From: Ophryocystis elektroscirrha | Taxonomy: Eukaryota > Apicomplexa > Conoidasida > Neogregarinorida > Ophryocystidae | Reading direction: 5' to 3' | Assembly (NCBI GenBank): GCA_030141585.1 | Contig: JAQIFP010000027.1 | Coordinates: forward strand, 1-19,767 | Length of the DNA: 19,767 nucleotides | Shown: positions 9,292 to 19,510 of the stretch, one piece after another | Position numbering within the stretch: the stretch's first letter is position 1 | Layout of the letters: each line of letters begins with the position of its first letter | Translations under genes and position numbers: made by a program | Notes under the pieces: model-generated | What the model saw: only the letters and a program-made list of their open reading frames with translations | Told to the model about the DNA's origin: nothing | Database searches by the model: none

Positions 9292-10917
9292 TCATTCTTT
9301 CATGCGTAATTGAAAACAGCAGTAATACATTGTCTTTTTATTTGGCGCTACTTGACGTACTACACGCTGGAACTTAAACACAGGTTTGTAACCCCATAAA
9401 TCGTTAAACACCTAATATTTTGTATATTTTGATAATCATATTACGGAATCAACTTTTGAATCAAAAAAATCTACAGACTCGAAAAAATAAATATGCAAGA
9501 ACGTTGGAAGACTTATGGTACCATCAAAACACCGTAATCCGTCTAAAATAATAATAATTTTAAGACTATAGTTACCTAATAAAGATAAACCCACTTCTGG
9601 TAAACTTAAGATAATGTGTACTGTATTGTATATGACTGAAGGACTTTCTTTGTTATTTGTTAATTTTGGTAAATAAGATTGATCTGTTTTTAACTTTTTA
9701 TTAGTAATATAATCTAATTTTTTTTTTTTTTTTTTTTTTTCACCTCTATCATGATAGATTACATTAATTGAACCCGAATCTATGTCAAAAGATTCATAAC
9801 ATTTTTTGATGAATTCTCTTCCATCTTCGGTAAAAGAAATAATTTCACGTGTAACCTTAAAAGTGGATTCATATTTTGTGAAATGCTACTTTATTCAATA
9901 CTGCGTTATGCTCAATCCATTCTTTGCAGTCTGGGTTCAAGTCATTAGCTAAAACAAAACACTTTTTATAATATGCCAGAGGTATTGCATAAGCGCCTAT
10001 TCCGCAAGTTGCATCCAGCACTAATGAACCACTTGAAACATCGTCTGTCAGTAAAATTCTTTCTTGTGATAAGCTGTTTTTTTTTTTTTTTTTTTTTTTT
10101 TACCGAGAATTCCAATAAACTTTACGATAGTCAAACTCGTAAATTATTCGATTTTCAGTTATTTTAGTAATAAACTTTGGCTCTCCTCCAATAAGTTCCA
10201 TGTCAAAAGTCCTATAAACGTTTTCTACTTTTTCTATTTTGTTCACAACGGTTTTAATTCCTGGATGTTTCTATTGGATATTTTTTTTTTTTTTTATACA
10301 TCTAGCAAGACTTGTCCAATTATTTGCTTGTATGGTAATTGTTCATTTGTAAGTGTAAATCTAGCAATATGACCAACACTTTCATAAGCCCGTGGAACTT
10401 GTACGGATTCAGGTAATATGGCTCTTAAAACCTCGTCTAAAATGCCATAAATATTGTTCAAAAATGTACAGTAAGAAAAATATTCATAAACTTTGCTATA
10501 AGTTGATTTTTGCAGTTGACCGTTCAAGGATTGTATAAACTGTAAAATATCCTGACTTATATCTGAATTACAATAGATTAATTATAGCTTCACTTTCATG
10601 GGTATCTTTATAAGGCAAATTAGTGTCATCTAAAAAAATTATGGCATTGTCGGAATCCTGAAGTGGTTTTATAGGTTTGTAACTATATAAATACCTAAAG
10701 TTAATCAATAAAAAAAAAAAAAAAAAAAGCAAACACTTTCGTACATATATGTAGGTTATAGAAAAAAAAAAAAAAAAACAGATAAATTATCATATCATCT
10801 TATTATACTATATTACTTTTTATAAATAGATTTGTTAAATGCTGTAATGTTTTTCTTTGGTAAAACGACTCCATAGCAGGTGTATGTTTTATTGAAGTTT
10901 CTAATATAATATACCAT
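9292..10917 (-). CDS. TRMT5: TRM5 tRNA (guanine37-N1)-methyltransferase
   Basis: Trm5 makes m1G37 in tRNA from S-adenosylmethionine, preventing +1 frameshifting. Nine exons (10917-10817, 10694-10594, 10562-10300, 10270-10104, 10073-9890, 9855-9744, 9713-9576, 9542-9445, 9411-9292) give 427 aa; introns are 122, 31, 29, 30, 34, 30, 33 and 33 nt. Family landmarks cross almost every junction: RAILPES, GHIARF (about 131), LPYKQIIGQVLLD-KHPGIKTVVNKI, EFDYRKVYWNSR-LSQERI, the Rossmann SAM loop LDATCGIGAYAIPLA (about 230), ANDLNPD, TVHIILSLPEVG and the C-terminal RQVAPNKK. Two sites deviate: the catalytic-region N-x-P motif is Ser-Leu-Pro (Ser346), and the usual LSTEH motif is shortened to LSQER. No mitochondrial presequence is obvious. 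The start follows family alignment of the N-terminal D1 region. Confidence 0.93.
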
Positions 10918-11010
10918 TAATTTAATTATACTTTTTTATATTATTTATATCGAATAAAGTTGATTCAAACATAGCCCTGATTCACAGGAGCGGAAAAAAA
11001 AAAGAAACTG
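10918..11010. other. Short gap between PIG-Q end and TRM5 start
   Basis: These 93 bp separate the PIG-Q stop codon from the TRM5 ATG, both on the minus strand. They must contain the PIG-Q 3' end and the TRM5 promoter. The sequence is AT-rich with one A run at 10994-11003. No motif was recognised. Confidence 0.35.
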
Positions 11011-13973
11011 TTATCGCCTAAAATCCTCAACGGGCATTAAATAAATAAGGTTTATAGAATTAAGTACATAGTTTAAGCTGAGATAAAAATAGTGTTGATG
11101 CCTAAAATTCATGTACTGAACAAAAAGGATTTTTACCATAAAAAGTAAAACCATGATTTAAAGCTATTTGTAAGCAAATGCGAAACTGCGCTATACATCA
11201 TCACAAAGGGGAAAAAGTTCACTTTTTCAAACTTTAAAAAGAAGTGATTTGAAGAGTGAGAATTTAATGGTAAATGAGAGAATGTTGTTTTTGTTGACGG
11301 GATCTTCATGAAAAAGTATATAAAAGGGAAATTTGTGGCAATAACAACAATAGTACATAACAATAAATGGGTTACTGAAGGGAAAAAAAAAACACCTTTT
11401 TTTTTTTTTTTAATATAGTTTAGTTCAAATAGTAAAAACACTATTTAATAAGCATAAACTATAATAATATCAGTAAAATATTTTTATAACTACTAACTTA
11501 ATGTTTGGAATCAAAATGAAGCGTAAAAATTCATCTATTAAAAGAAAAAACCTCAGAATTTTTTTTTTCTTAAGCATATATGCATAATATTTATAAAATA
11601 CTGTATTATTAAGCATATGCATTTATACTTATATATTATTGAGAATAATAATAAATCAATATAATAAATTATAATTTACTTTAATTAATTATTTACTTAC
11701 ATATAATGACCGTATGTAAAGCTTGAACAATTATATATACACCAACTATGGTGGTATATAAACAGTGTATCATGGTAAATATAATAGCAGCAATAATAAT
11801 TTGATCCAAACTGGACGTATGTTTTTCGTATCTTTTAGAAAGTATACTCCACTTGTAGCCTCTAATATTATTTGAGATATAGCTTCATAATTACCTCATG
11901 TAATAAAAACTTTTTATCCATGTAGATGTACCCCAGTGAAATACTAACTGTGTAGTATAGATTGCCCACATATTCTGAAATATATTTTTTTTTTTTTTTT
12001 TTTTTACATTATTTGTAAAAAGCATCAAAATATCTGAAAGGAGACCAACAATTAATGAGAATCCAAAACAAACTAATATGTAAGTCCACCTAATTCTGAA
12101 TGCATTAATAATTTTCAAGAAGCATTCTTTTGTCGAGTTCGAAAATATTATTTGATTCCTTAATCAATAATAAAAAAAAAAAAGTCTTACGAATCACGGT
12201 GCATAGAGACAATAACCAAATGGTACAACGTTAAGAGTCTCCTGTTGTATTTAACAGATACCGATTTTTTCATGTACAATAAAATTAGCCTAAAAAAAAA
12301 AAAAAAACCTCTATAACAGCTGAATCTTTACCTCAAACATTTGTTTATCTTAAAAGGAATAATAAACATTACACTGACCCCCTTTATTACTTTAGCTTTG
12401 GATATAAAAAAAGTGACTACCACGTATAAGAAAGAATCCCAAAATAACGCTGACAGACTTCCAAGACATTGGAATTTGGTATTTTGGTATAAAATGTAGT
12501 CTTTATAACTCTGTTTATGACAAAGAAACTGAGCATATTGAAATATTCTTCCTGTAACAATTATTTTATGATGAATAAGACGGAAAAAAAAAAAATATTT
12601 TGATAAATGCGCGAGTACAAACATAATTTTCCTATGCAATATTTGCATACAACTTAACGAAAATATTTTAAATACCCAACATAAAATTATATTTAAAAAA
12701 CTTTGCAATTTATTGATTCTAAAATCAGCTGGTACAATAAATAATTCATCCAATATGACTTCATTAAAATCACACTTTTTAGGCTGCTGTGGGAAAGGGG
12801 AAACTATAAATTTTTTTTTTGTAAGTTTCACTTTTTTTTCACATCCATTAATTTTATAATATGACGCATTAGATGAATAACAACCCGACCTCTTGTGGTA
12901 TTCTGGTTCAAATATTTTATTTTTTTTTTTTTTGGATTTCATATGCTTTTTTTTTTTTTTTTTTACACCATTATAACTATTTAAGCTTATATATATTTTT
13001 TTCCTTGATGAGCAGTTCTTCAATTTATTCGAAAACAAATCATCATTCTGTTTATGTAAGTTTCTCTCATTTCTTTTTGCCCGAATTTTCTGTGCAATAA
13101 TTTTACTTGTATTTTCTCGATGATAAGCTGAATATTTATAAACTAAACTTGGATCTTTTAAGAGATTTCTTGAATTCGAGCATTTCAAGTTATTTTGAAA
13201 GAAGAAAAAGTGAAAAATGTGTTTTGAAAAAAAAAAGTAATTATTAAGTAGTATATCATCAATAGAACCATTTCTTACATAGTGCAAATAATCTTGTTGA
13301 TTGAACAACAGAATCTCTGCTTCATAATTATTGATTATAATACGATTAAGCTTAAAGTTTGGAATAAAATTAATTAAATTGTCATATTTTTTTATTGAGC
13401 TCCCCCCCTGCCATACTCCGAATACAGTAAATATAAATTTATTTGGAGATAAAGGTATGTCCGCTATGTATTTCTAATAAAAAAAAAAGTCAACCGTTTG
13501 CAATCATTGTTTTGATTTCAACAAATAAACTTTATGATAAGATAAAAAAGTAATACATTACTTATTAGCTTCAAATTATAAAAAAAAAAACAAAAAAAAA
13601 AACTATAATACAAATTTACAGCGGTTGTTTTATTTAAAAGAACTAAATACTGCTCAACTACGAACAAACTATCATGCGAGAAACGCCACAATAGTGTAGA
13701 TATTATTAATAAAGCATATATAGTGTGTAAGCAATGTAAACATTATTACGCATAATAAGCAAAAAACCCGCTTGCTAAGTTAATTTTTTTTTTTTTTTTT
13801 TTTAGTAATAATTATTGACGAAATTATACCACACTTACGCAGCTTGCACCTATAGACTTGTCTAGTATAAATACTGCTATATAATAATTTTTTTTTTTCC
13901 ATCCAGCTATATACCCAAAATATTTTTTCTTGAAAAAATGATTAGGCACATACACAATAATTGAAGAGTCCAT
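11011..13973 (-). CDS. PIGQ: PIG-Q/GPI1 subunit of GPI-GlcNAc transferase
   Basis: PIG-Q stabilises the ER-membrane complex that adds GlcNAc to phosphatidylinositol, the first step of GPI-anchor synthesis. The model has eleven exons (13973-13858, 13529-13495, 13463-12332, 12289-12191, 12158-12008, 11974-11895, 11861-11701, 11534-11498, 11458-11442, 11374-11137, 11101-11011), giving 718 aa. The N-terminus SIIVYVPNHFFKKKYFGYIAGW and IKTMIANADIPLSPN fit the GPI1 N-terminal region. Diagnostic motifs follow: GFSLIVGLLSDILMLFT, GYKWSILSKRYEKHTSSLDQ (the FRGKKWNxLR...DQ block, about 538-560), ITHLLLCTIVVIATNFP, and a tail with YLMPVEDFRR. A low-complexity Lys/Asn stretch (SLNSYN...KKKKNK) precedes the first membrane helices. 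Weak points are the first intron (328 nt, non-consensus GTCTAT donor), the 17-nt exon 9, and possible unspliced introns in the Lys-rich part. Family call firm, exact ends less so. Confidence 0.85.
13530..13857 (-). other. 328-nt first intron of PIG-Q (model)
   Basis: In the preferred model, phase 2 joins ...VFILDN to LFVEIKTM, matching GPI1 alignment without a gap. The interval is less AT-pure than other introns. It contains a strong alternative donor GTAAGT (13839-13834) with a typical A-run intron ending TTAACTTAG (13781). An additional small exon between 13780 and about 13600 is therefore possible, but none restored the frame convincingly. A 7-bp palindrome, AAGTAAT-AC-ATTACTT, lies at 13548-13563. 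Confidence 0.4.
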
Positions 13974-13984
13974 CGTGTACCTAA
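13974..13984. promoter_or_regulatory. 11-bp gap between divergent PIG-Q and PPCS start codons
   Basis: The PIG-Q ATG (minus, 13973-13971) and PPCS ATG (plus, 13985-13987) are head to head with 11 bp between them. Core promoters must lie inside the opposite gene's first exon or intron, or the true 5' ends differ. The call depends on the PIG-Q first exon, which rests on family similarity. Confidence 0.4.
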
Positions 13985-14212
13985 ATGCAGAATTTACAAG
14001 ATTTTATTGAGAAGATCCCTGATTCCGCAATTATTTTTGTTGTTACTTCGGGAGGGACAGCTGTGCCTTTAGAAAAAAACAACGTTCGTTTCATTGAAAA
14101 TATTTCTACAGGGCAAAGAGGGGCCGTCGCTACAGAGTGTGTTGAATAGATATATACTTAAATAATTTGACAAAAAATTATTTCAATAGCTATATTGTTA
14201 ATAAAATTTTAA

Positions 14213-14263
<51 letters not shown>

Positions 14264-15383
14264 AATAACTTTTCTAGAATTTTTCTTGAAAATTACAATA
14301 ATTACGTAATCTTTTATTGTCGGGATTCAAGCTTAAAACCATATCATCGATATATTCCAAATACACTTGAAAAGTACTATACAAAAAACATTTACATTTT
14401 AGATTATCTGATATACTTGATTTATATAAAAAAAGTAGAATAAAATAAAGTATTTGTTTATTAATATTTTTTGAAGGCTCTAAATCAGAAAATCCGTTAA
14501 TCGATATAATTGAAAAATACAGCGAAGTAATTTCAACAATCTTTCTGTATCTTTAGGTAAAACATCGCTTGTGTATTATAAATTATCATTATCTAGACGA
14601 ATATCTGAAGGGTTTAATGTAAGCTTTTTTTTTTTTTTTTTACATTCTACCAAGGGAACTATGCAATTTACTGAAAAATGTCAAAAATAGATGTGTATTC
14701 TTTTTAGCAGCAGCTGTTTCCGATTTTTATGTGAATGATTTGGTAATATATTAAAAAAAAGAAAAAAAAAAAAAAGCCTGAACATAAAATTCAAAGTAAC
14801 CAAAACGGTATATCCCTTGTCTTACAACCCACTACTAAATTAATGTAAAAAGCCTTATAATAAAAAAAAAAAACTTAGGCATCAAATCAAAATAGTAAAC
14901 CCGTCTTTTTATCTTGTTTCCTTCAAAGTAATAAAATACATAAATAAAATTGAGATAATTTGCTACGCACTATTGATGGTTAATTTAATTACAAACTTTC
15001 ATATTATGATATAAATAAAAGATTTATACAAGATTTACATTTTTAATAATATTCTTAGTTAACTCGAATTAAATTATATATTTGATTATTTTATTTATAT
15101 TTAGCTGGAAACGGATCCAACTTTGCTAGACATTAATGCAATACTATCTTTAAACAAGAATAACTGTGATTTGGTAAAAAAAGTTGATCTATAAGTTGTT
15201 ATTAAGGTAGTAGGTAATTTAGTAGGCTCGTTAAGGAATCAAGCATTTATATACATGAAAGATGGTACCAAAGTACTGCTGCAGGTAGAATGTGCAAATT
15301 TATTTTCATTTTTTCGTAAGGGAGATGTTGATAACGAAATCCCAAAATTTGTGACCAAGCAATTAGAATTATTGAATAATTGA
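13985..15383 (+). CDS. PPCS: Phosphopantothenate-cysteine ligase (PPCS)
   Basis: PPCS joins 4'-phosphopantothenate to cysteine, the second step of CoA synthesis from pantothenate; it is cytosolic and eukaryotic-type monofunctional. Ten exons (13985-14136, 14278-14373, 14403-14434, 14477-14526, 14557-14618, 14655-14742, 14777-14844, 14879-14927, 15105-15173, 15207-15383) give 280 aa; seven introns are 29-42 nt, others 141 and 177. Motifs in order: [20 protein letters not shown] (about 20-39), [38 protein letters not shown] (146-156), PEHKIQS, the SFK-LETD junction (197-203), ADP/CTP-domain VVGNLVGS, and a C-terminal [11 protein letters not shown]. The AAAVSDFY and SFKLETD blocks identify the family. 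Fusion to the decarboxylase is absent, as expected in eukaryotes. The 141-nt intron contains about 40 bp of (AT)n at 14218-14258. Confident. Confidence 0.94.
14218..14258. repeat. (AT)n microsatellite in PPCS intron 1
   Basis: An uninterrupted alternating AT run of about 40 bp sits in the middle of the 141-nt first intron of PPCS. It is the longest pure (AT)n run in the window outside the intronic satellite. Confidence 0.9.
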
Positions 15384-15525
15384 GACTTTTTTTTTGTATT
15401 TATATATTTAAGAATTATAAAAGTATATTAATTCATATGTGTATATGGAAAAAAAAAAAAAAAAAAAAAAGAGTATATATTAGTATGCTAGGCAGAAATA
15501 TTACGGAGCATTAAGTTTGTACCTT

Positions 15526-16744
15526 ATGGAATCTTATAAGATAGAGAAAAGTAAATTATGTAATGATTATTCCAAGGAAAATAAACTTTTAGTGAAAAAG
15601 TTGAAAAAACTAAAAGGTCTTAATATACTTTTTTATTTTTATAAATATAATTTAATTAATACATTAATTGTAAAATACGTACATGTAATTCATCTGACAT
15701 TATTGTATAATTAGTTAAGGCATAAATATCTTAGGTTATTATAAATCAATTTTATATTCATGAATATTGCTAATAATTAATATGAATAATTTAGGCAGTG
15801 CAAAAGATGATGTTATGAATCAAATTGAAAAACTCAAAAACGAACATGAAGCCAATTTGCAGATGCTCGAAACTAAATATAATATATCCACTAAGTCTAA
15901 GTCGACAAAAACCACTCCCGTCAATGAATCGATACCAACAAACTCCTGTGTAACTTTTCCAAACAAGCAATGGAGCAGCTTAAGCAAAAAAGAACTAGAA
16001 TATGAAGCTAGTATAAGACAACTATCTTGCGGTAAAAATAGAGAGTCCTTAATTACTGAGCTTGTAAACTTTCATGCTCTCCAAGAAAAAAAAATGGCGG
16101 ATCCATTGATAAAAAAAGTAGGGAAAAAAAAAACTTTTCTTTTTTAACCATACCATTTTTGTTAAATGTTTTGATAGGTTTCTTTTTCAAATTATAGTGA
16201 TAAAAAAGTTGACCTAGATGCACCACCTACAGATAATTACAAAAAAAACCCGTTTTGCAAGAAAGTCTCATATGATGAAATTGCCTTGAAAACCAATGTT
16301 ATGAAAACTTCACAATCAAATTCGGACTCAGAATCTGTTTCGGCTTCAGAATCAGATTCCGAGTCAAATTCGAGTTTGGACTCAAAATCCGAATTAGAAT
16401 CAGGTATATAGTACCAATATGTAAAAATATTAACCAGAATCTGTTCCAAAAAAATCAATTCTTAAAAAGAAAAATGAGGAACAATCTAGTCAAAGTATTA
16501 ATAAGCAAAATAATATAATAATCAGAAAAATCGGTTCAGAAGAAATCAGAATCAGATTCAGATACCAATAGCTCGAAATCTGACGATGAAAGCTCTTTGG
16601 ATTCTGATAATCAAGAAATCATACCTGATAGTATGGCAACCACAAATACAGGGAAGGAGTCTTTTCGATCTTTTAAAAAACGTGATGCCATTAATAAAAA
16701 AAAAACTGTTCGAGTGAGTCATAATATCAGCTATTATTTATATA

Positions 16745-16780
<36 letters not shown>

Positions 16781-18152
16781 AATAAAATAATAAATATCAT
16801 AACTCGAAAAACGTAATTTTTTTATTCAATTATATTATAGAGTCGTAATATGGCTCAAAAAGAAAGAATCAGTGAAGAAAAAACTCAAGCCAAACGAGAA
16901 GCTGTTATACAAACTTATTTAAAAAAAGTTTTGGACAAAAACCCTCACGGTGTTCCTTTAAACAAAATTACAGAAGAGTTTGAGGTAGTAATTAATTTAT
17001 TTATATCAATGTTCTTATAAATTTATTTGTTTGGTACTTCAATCGAATAATCAAATTATTTCTCGTAATAATATACATTTTATATCTTTAAAAAAAAATA
17101 TATTTTATATAATTGTATAATATAATATAATATCATAATGTATAATATATAATATATATATACATCTATATATATATATATATCACAATGTAGAATATTA
17201 TAATATATATATAAATAGAAATATATATATAATATAATATAATATCATAATGTATAATATATAATATATATATACATCTATATATATATATATATTATAT
17301 AATATAATATCATAGTGTATAATATATAATATATATACATACATCTATATATCAATATATACATATATATATATTTTATATAATATAATATAATATCATA
17401 GTGTATAATATATAATATATATACATACATCTATATATCAATATATACATATATATATATTTTATATAATATAATATAATATCATAGTATATAATATATA
17501 ATGTATATATACATCTATATTTGAATATATATATATATCACAATGTAGAATATTATAATATATATATAAATAGAAATATATATATATAATATAATATAAT
17601 ATCATAATGTATAATATATAATATATATATACATCTATATATATATATATGTATATATATCACAATGTAGAATATTATAATATATATATAAATAGAAATA
17701 TATATATAATATAATATAATATCATAATGTATAATATATAATATATATATACATCTATATATATATATATATATATATCACAATGTAGAATATTATAATA
17801 TATATATAAATAGAAATATATATATATATATATAATATAATATAATATCATAATGTATAATATATAATATATATATACATCTATATATATATATATCACA
17901 ATGTAGAATATTATAATATATATATAAATAGAAATATATATATATAATATAATATAATATCATAATGTATAATATATAATATATATATACATCTATATAT
18001 ATTTTATATAATATGATATAATATCATAGTGTATAATATATAATATATATACATACATCTATATATCAATATATACATATATATATATATATTTTATATA
18101 ATATAATATAATATCATAGTATATAATATATAATGTATATATACATCTATAT

Positions 18153-18187
<35 letters not shown>

Positions 18188-19208
18188 AATGTAGAATATT
18201 ATAATATATATATAAATAGAAATATATATATAATATAATATAATATCATAATGTATAATATATAATATATATATACATCTATATATATATATATATATAT
18301 CACAATGTAGAATATTATAATATATATATAAATAGAAATATATATATATAATATAATATAATATCATAATGTATAATATATAATATATATATACATCTAT
18401 ATATATTTTATATAATATGATATAATATCATAGTGTATAATATATAATGTATATATACATCTATATTTGAATATATATATATATATATCACAATGTAGAA
18501 TATTATAATATATATATAAATAGAAATATATATATAATATAATATAATATCATAATGTATAATATATAATATATATATAATAAATAAATATTATATATAA
18601 TTATAAATATTATAAATATGTATAATATATCATATTTATATACATATATAATATAATATTGTATAATATTATAATGAATGATATATATATAAATTACAAT
18701 TAATTATAATATATTATATTATACTTGATATAATATATATTTATTATATGTTATATAAGTAATTTCTTTGTTACTATACATGAATAATATACTTTATATA
18801 GCAGTAATATAATTATGTATTATTTATTTATAATATTAATAAATTTATACATGCATGCTTATATTGAATTTTTTATCAATAAATCAGACATGATAAACTA
18901 GATAACGAGAATATGTAAATTATTTATTTTTTTTTTCAATATTAAATTGTTTGTACATAAAATTTATTGTTTGCTGCAAAAATTTAAAATTATTTGCAAG
19001 TTCATAAAATCTTAATAAATTTTTTTTTTTTCAGAAATTGAACGTAAGAAATTTTCGACCCGAATTGCTTGGCTATAAATCATTAAGTGAGTGGATTTCT
19101 TTACAGCCTGTACATATCGTTACTTATGACTCTCGGAAAAATCTTATAAAACCCGGCCGAGAAACTGTTATATCAAGTTCTTCAAACGATGTAATTTGTA
19201 TGTCATAA
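15526..19208 (+). CDS. Coiled-coil, acidic-Ser and C-terminal LOTUS/OST-HTH-like protein
   Basis: No exact family is recognised. Exons 15526-15616, 15795-16117, 16178-16403, 16438-16488, 16526-16713, 16841-16984 and 19035-19208 join in phase to 398 aa. Layout: a charged coiled coil (about 1-60, MESYKIEKSKLCNDYSKE...); a helical segment KELEYEASIRQLSCGKNRE to MADPLIKK (about 85-138); a low-complexity Ser/Asp/Glu tract with many SES/SDS pairs, likely casein-kinase-II sites (about 175-270); a basic helix; then about 316-372, LKKVLDKNPHGVPLNKI and LLGYKSLSEWISLQPVHIV. The last part matches the LOTUS/OST-HTH pattern (G-hydrophobic-L near the start, LG-aromatic near the end), an RNA- or Vasa-binding winged helix. 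The LOTUS domain is split by a 2050-nt satellite intron between EEFE and KLNVRNF. A post-transcriptional or nucleolar role is inference. The start is the first ATG with coding character. Confidence 0.72.
16748..16776. repeat. (TA)n microsatellite in LOTUS-gene intron 5
   Basis: An alternating TA run of nearly 30 bp lies within the 127-nt intron 16714-16840. It is non-coding, because unspliced reading adds only IYIYIYIYN before a stop. Confidence 0.85.
16985..19034 (+). other. 2050-nt intron inside the LOTUS domain
   Basis: Donor GTAGTAATT follows ...TEEFE (phase 0) and acceptor TTTTTTTTTTTCAG precedes KLNVRNFRPELLG. The LOTUS fold reads through only if this whole interval is removed. It contains the satellite array (about 17110-18580) flanked by about 120 bp of AT-rich sequence on the left and 450 bp on the right. 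No exon was recognised in it. It is more than 50 times longer than the typical intron here. Confidence 0.8.
17110..18580. repeat. Higher-order AT satellite array in intron
   Basis: About 15 tandem units share a core ATAATATCATAATGTATAAT or its CATAGTG/CATAGTAT variants. Core starts (C of CATA) are at 17134, 17246, 17311, 17397, 17483, 17603, 17723, 17849, 17961, 18025, 18115, 18247, 18365, 18429 and 18551. Long units add ATACATCTATATATAT, CACAATGTAGAATATT and ATAAATAGAAATAT; short units are 64-65 or 86-90 bp. CATAATG units are followed three times by a 64-65 bp step to CATAGTG, so the array has an ordered super-repeat. Reading frames inside it are repeat artefacts (Ile/Tyr only). Confidence 0.93.
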
Positions 19209-19245
19209 AAATATATTTTAGCCATCGAGTGAAGAATAAAATTTA

Positions 19246-19506
19246 TTATATTTCTTTATATAAATGATTATTCGATAATATTGACGACGAGATATTATTT
19301 TTGAAAGTTAATAAATCAGTATCAAGCTTATTGAAAAATTTAACTTTTTCATTGTACTGAGATTTTCTTAGATAAATTAACTTTAATAGAGCTCTATGAA
19401 TTTTGCTAAATTTTCCTTCTGCATCTTCTGTAAATTTTAGTTCATTTTGTTTCAAAAAGGATTCTACAATACTTGGCAGTATTTCAAACATTCTTGTTAC
19501 GGAGTT
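19246..19506 (-). CDS. 3' exon of an unknown minus-strand gene (5' part likely outside)
   Basis: The open frame reads NSVTRMFEILPSIVESF... to ...SNNHLYKEI and stop at 19246, about 86 residues. It is amphipathic and helical, rich in Lys, Leu and Phe, with no recognised motif. A good acceptor (TTTTTTATAG) on the minus strand ends at 19507, in phase with the frame, so this is probably the last exon of a gene continuing to the right. The internal ATG at 19491 would give an 81-aa protein if it is complete. Its stop lies 37 bp from the stop of the LOTUS gene (convergent). Composition is clearly less AT-biased than the flanks, supporting coding. Confidence 0.55.
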   Translation of the reverse strand, partial: NSVTRMFEILPSIVESFLKQNELKFTEDAEGKFSKIHRALLKLIYLRKSQYNEKVKFFNKLDTDLLTFKNNISSSILSNNHLYKEI

Positions 19507-19510
19507 CTAT

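Noticed and set aside
11099..11260. Plus-strand reading MPKIHVLNKKDFYHKK as the start of a gene
   Set aside because: It is antisense to the final PIG-Q exons, has no family match, and needs arbitrary splicing.
11133..11441. Independent 102-aa minus-strand membrane protein
   Set aside because: It contains PIG-Q exon 10 (11374-11137) plus intron translation. The PIG-Q block ITHLLLCTIVVIATNFP and phase agreement place it in PIG-Q.
12873..13100. Plus-strand ORF of 75 aa, Phe/Ser-rich
   Set aside because: It is antisense to the Lys-rich part of PIG-Q; its Phe runs are the complement of A runs.
12328..13308. 326-aa ORF as a complete protein
   Set aside because: It has no ATG at its start and extends in frame upstream to 13463. 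Both ends are intronic readings around PIG-Q exon 3.
13495..13507. ATG at 13507 as the PIG-Q start
   Set aside because: It is possible, but the frame stays open upstream to an acceptor at 13530, and the added exon restores the GPI1 N-terminal match. It is kept only as an alternative.
13548..13563. AAGTAAT-AC-ATTACTT palindrome as an operator or snoRNA element
   Set aside because: It is short, AT-only and inside an intron; such palindromes are expected by chance at this composition.
17675..18367. Minus-strand Ile/Tyr-only ORFs
   Set aside because: They are translations of the AT satellite with no codon diversity.
17110..18580. CRISPR-like array
   Set aside because: The repeats are AT-only, spacers are not unique, units vary in length, and the array sits within a eukaryotic intron.
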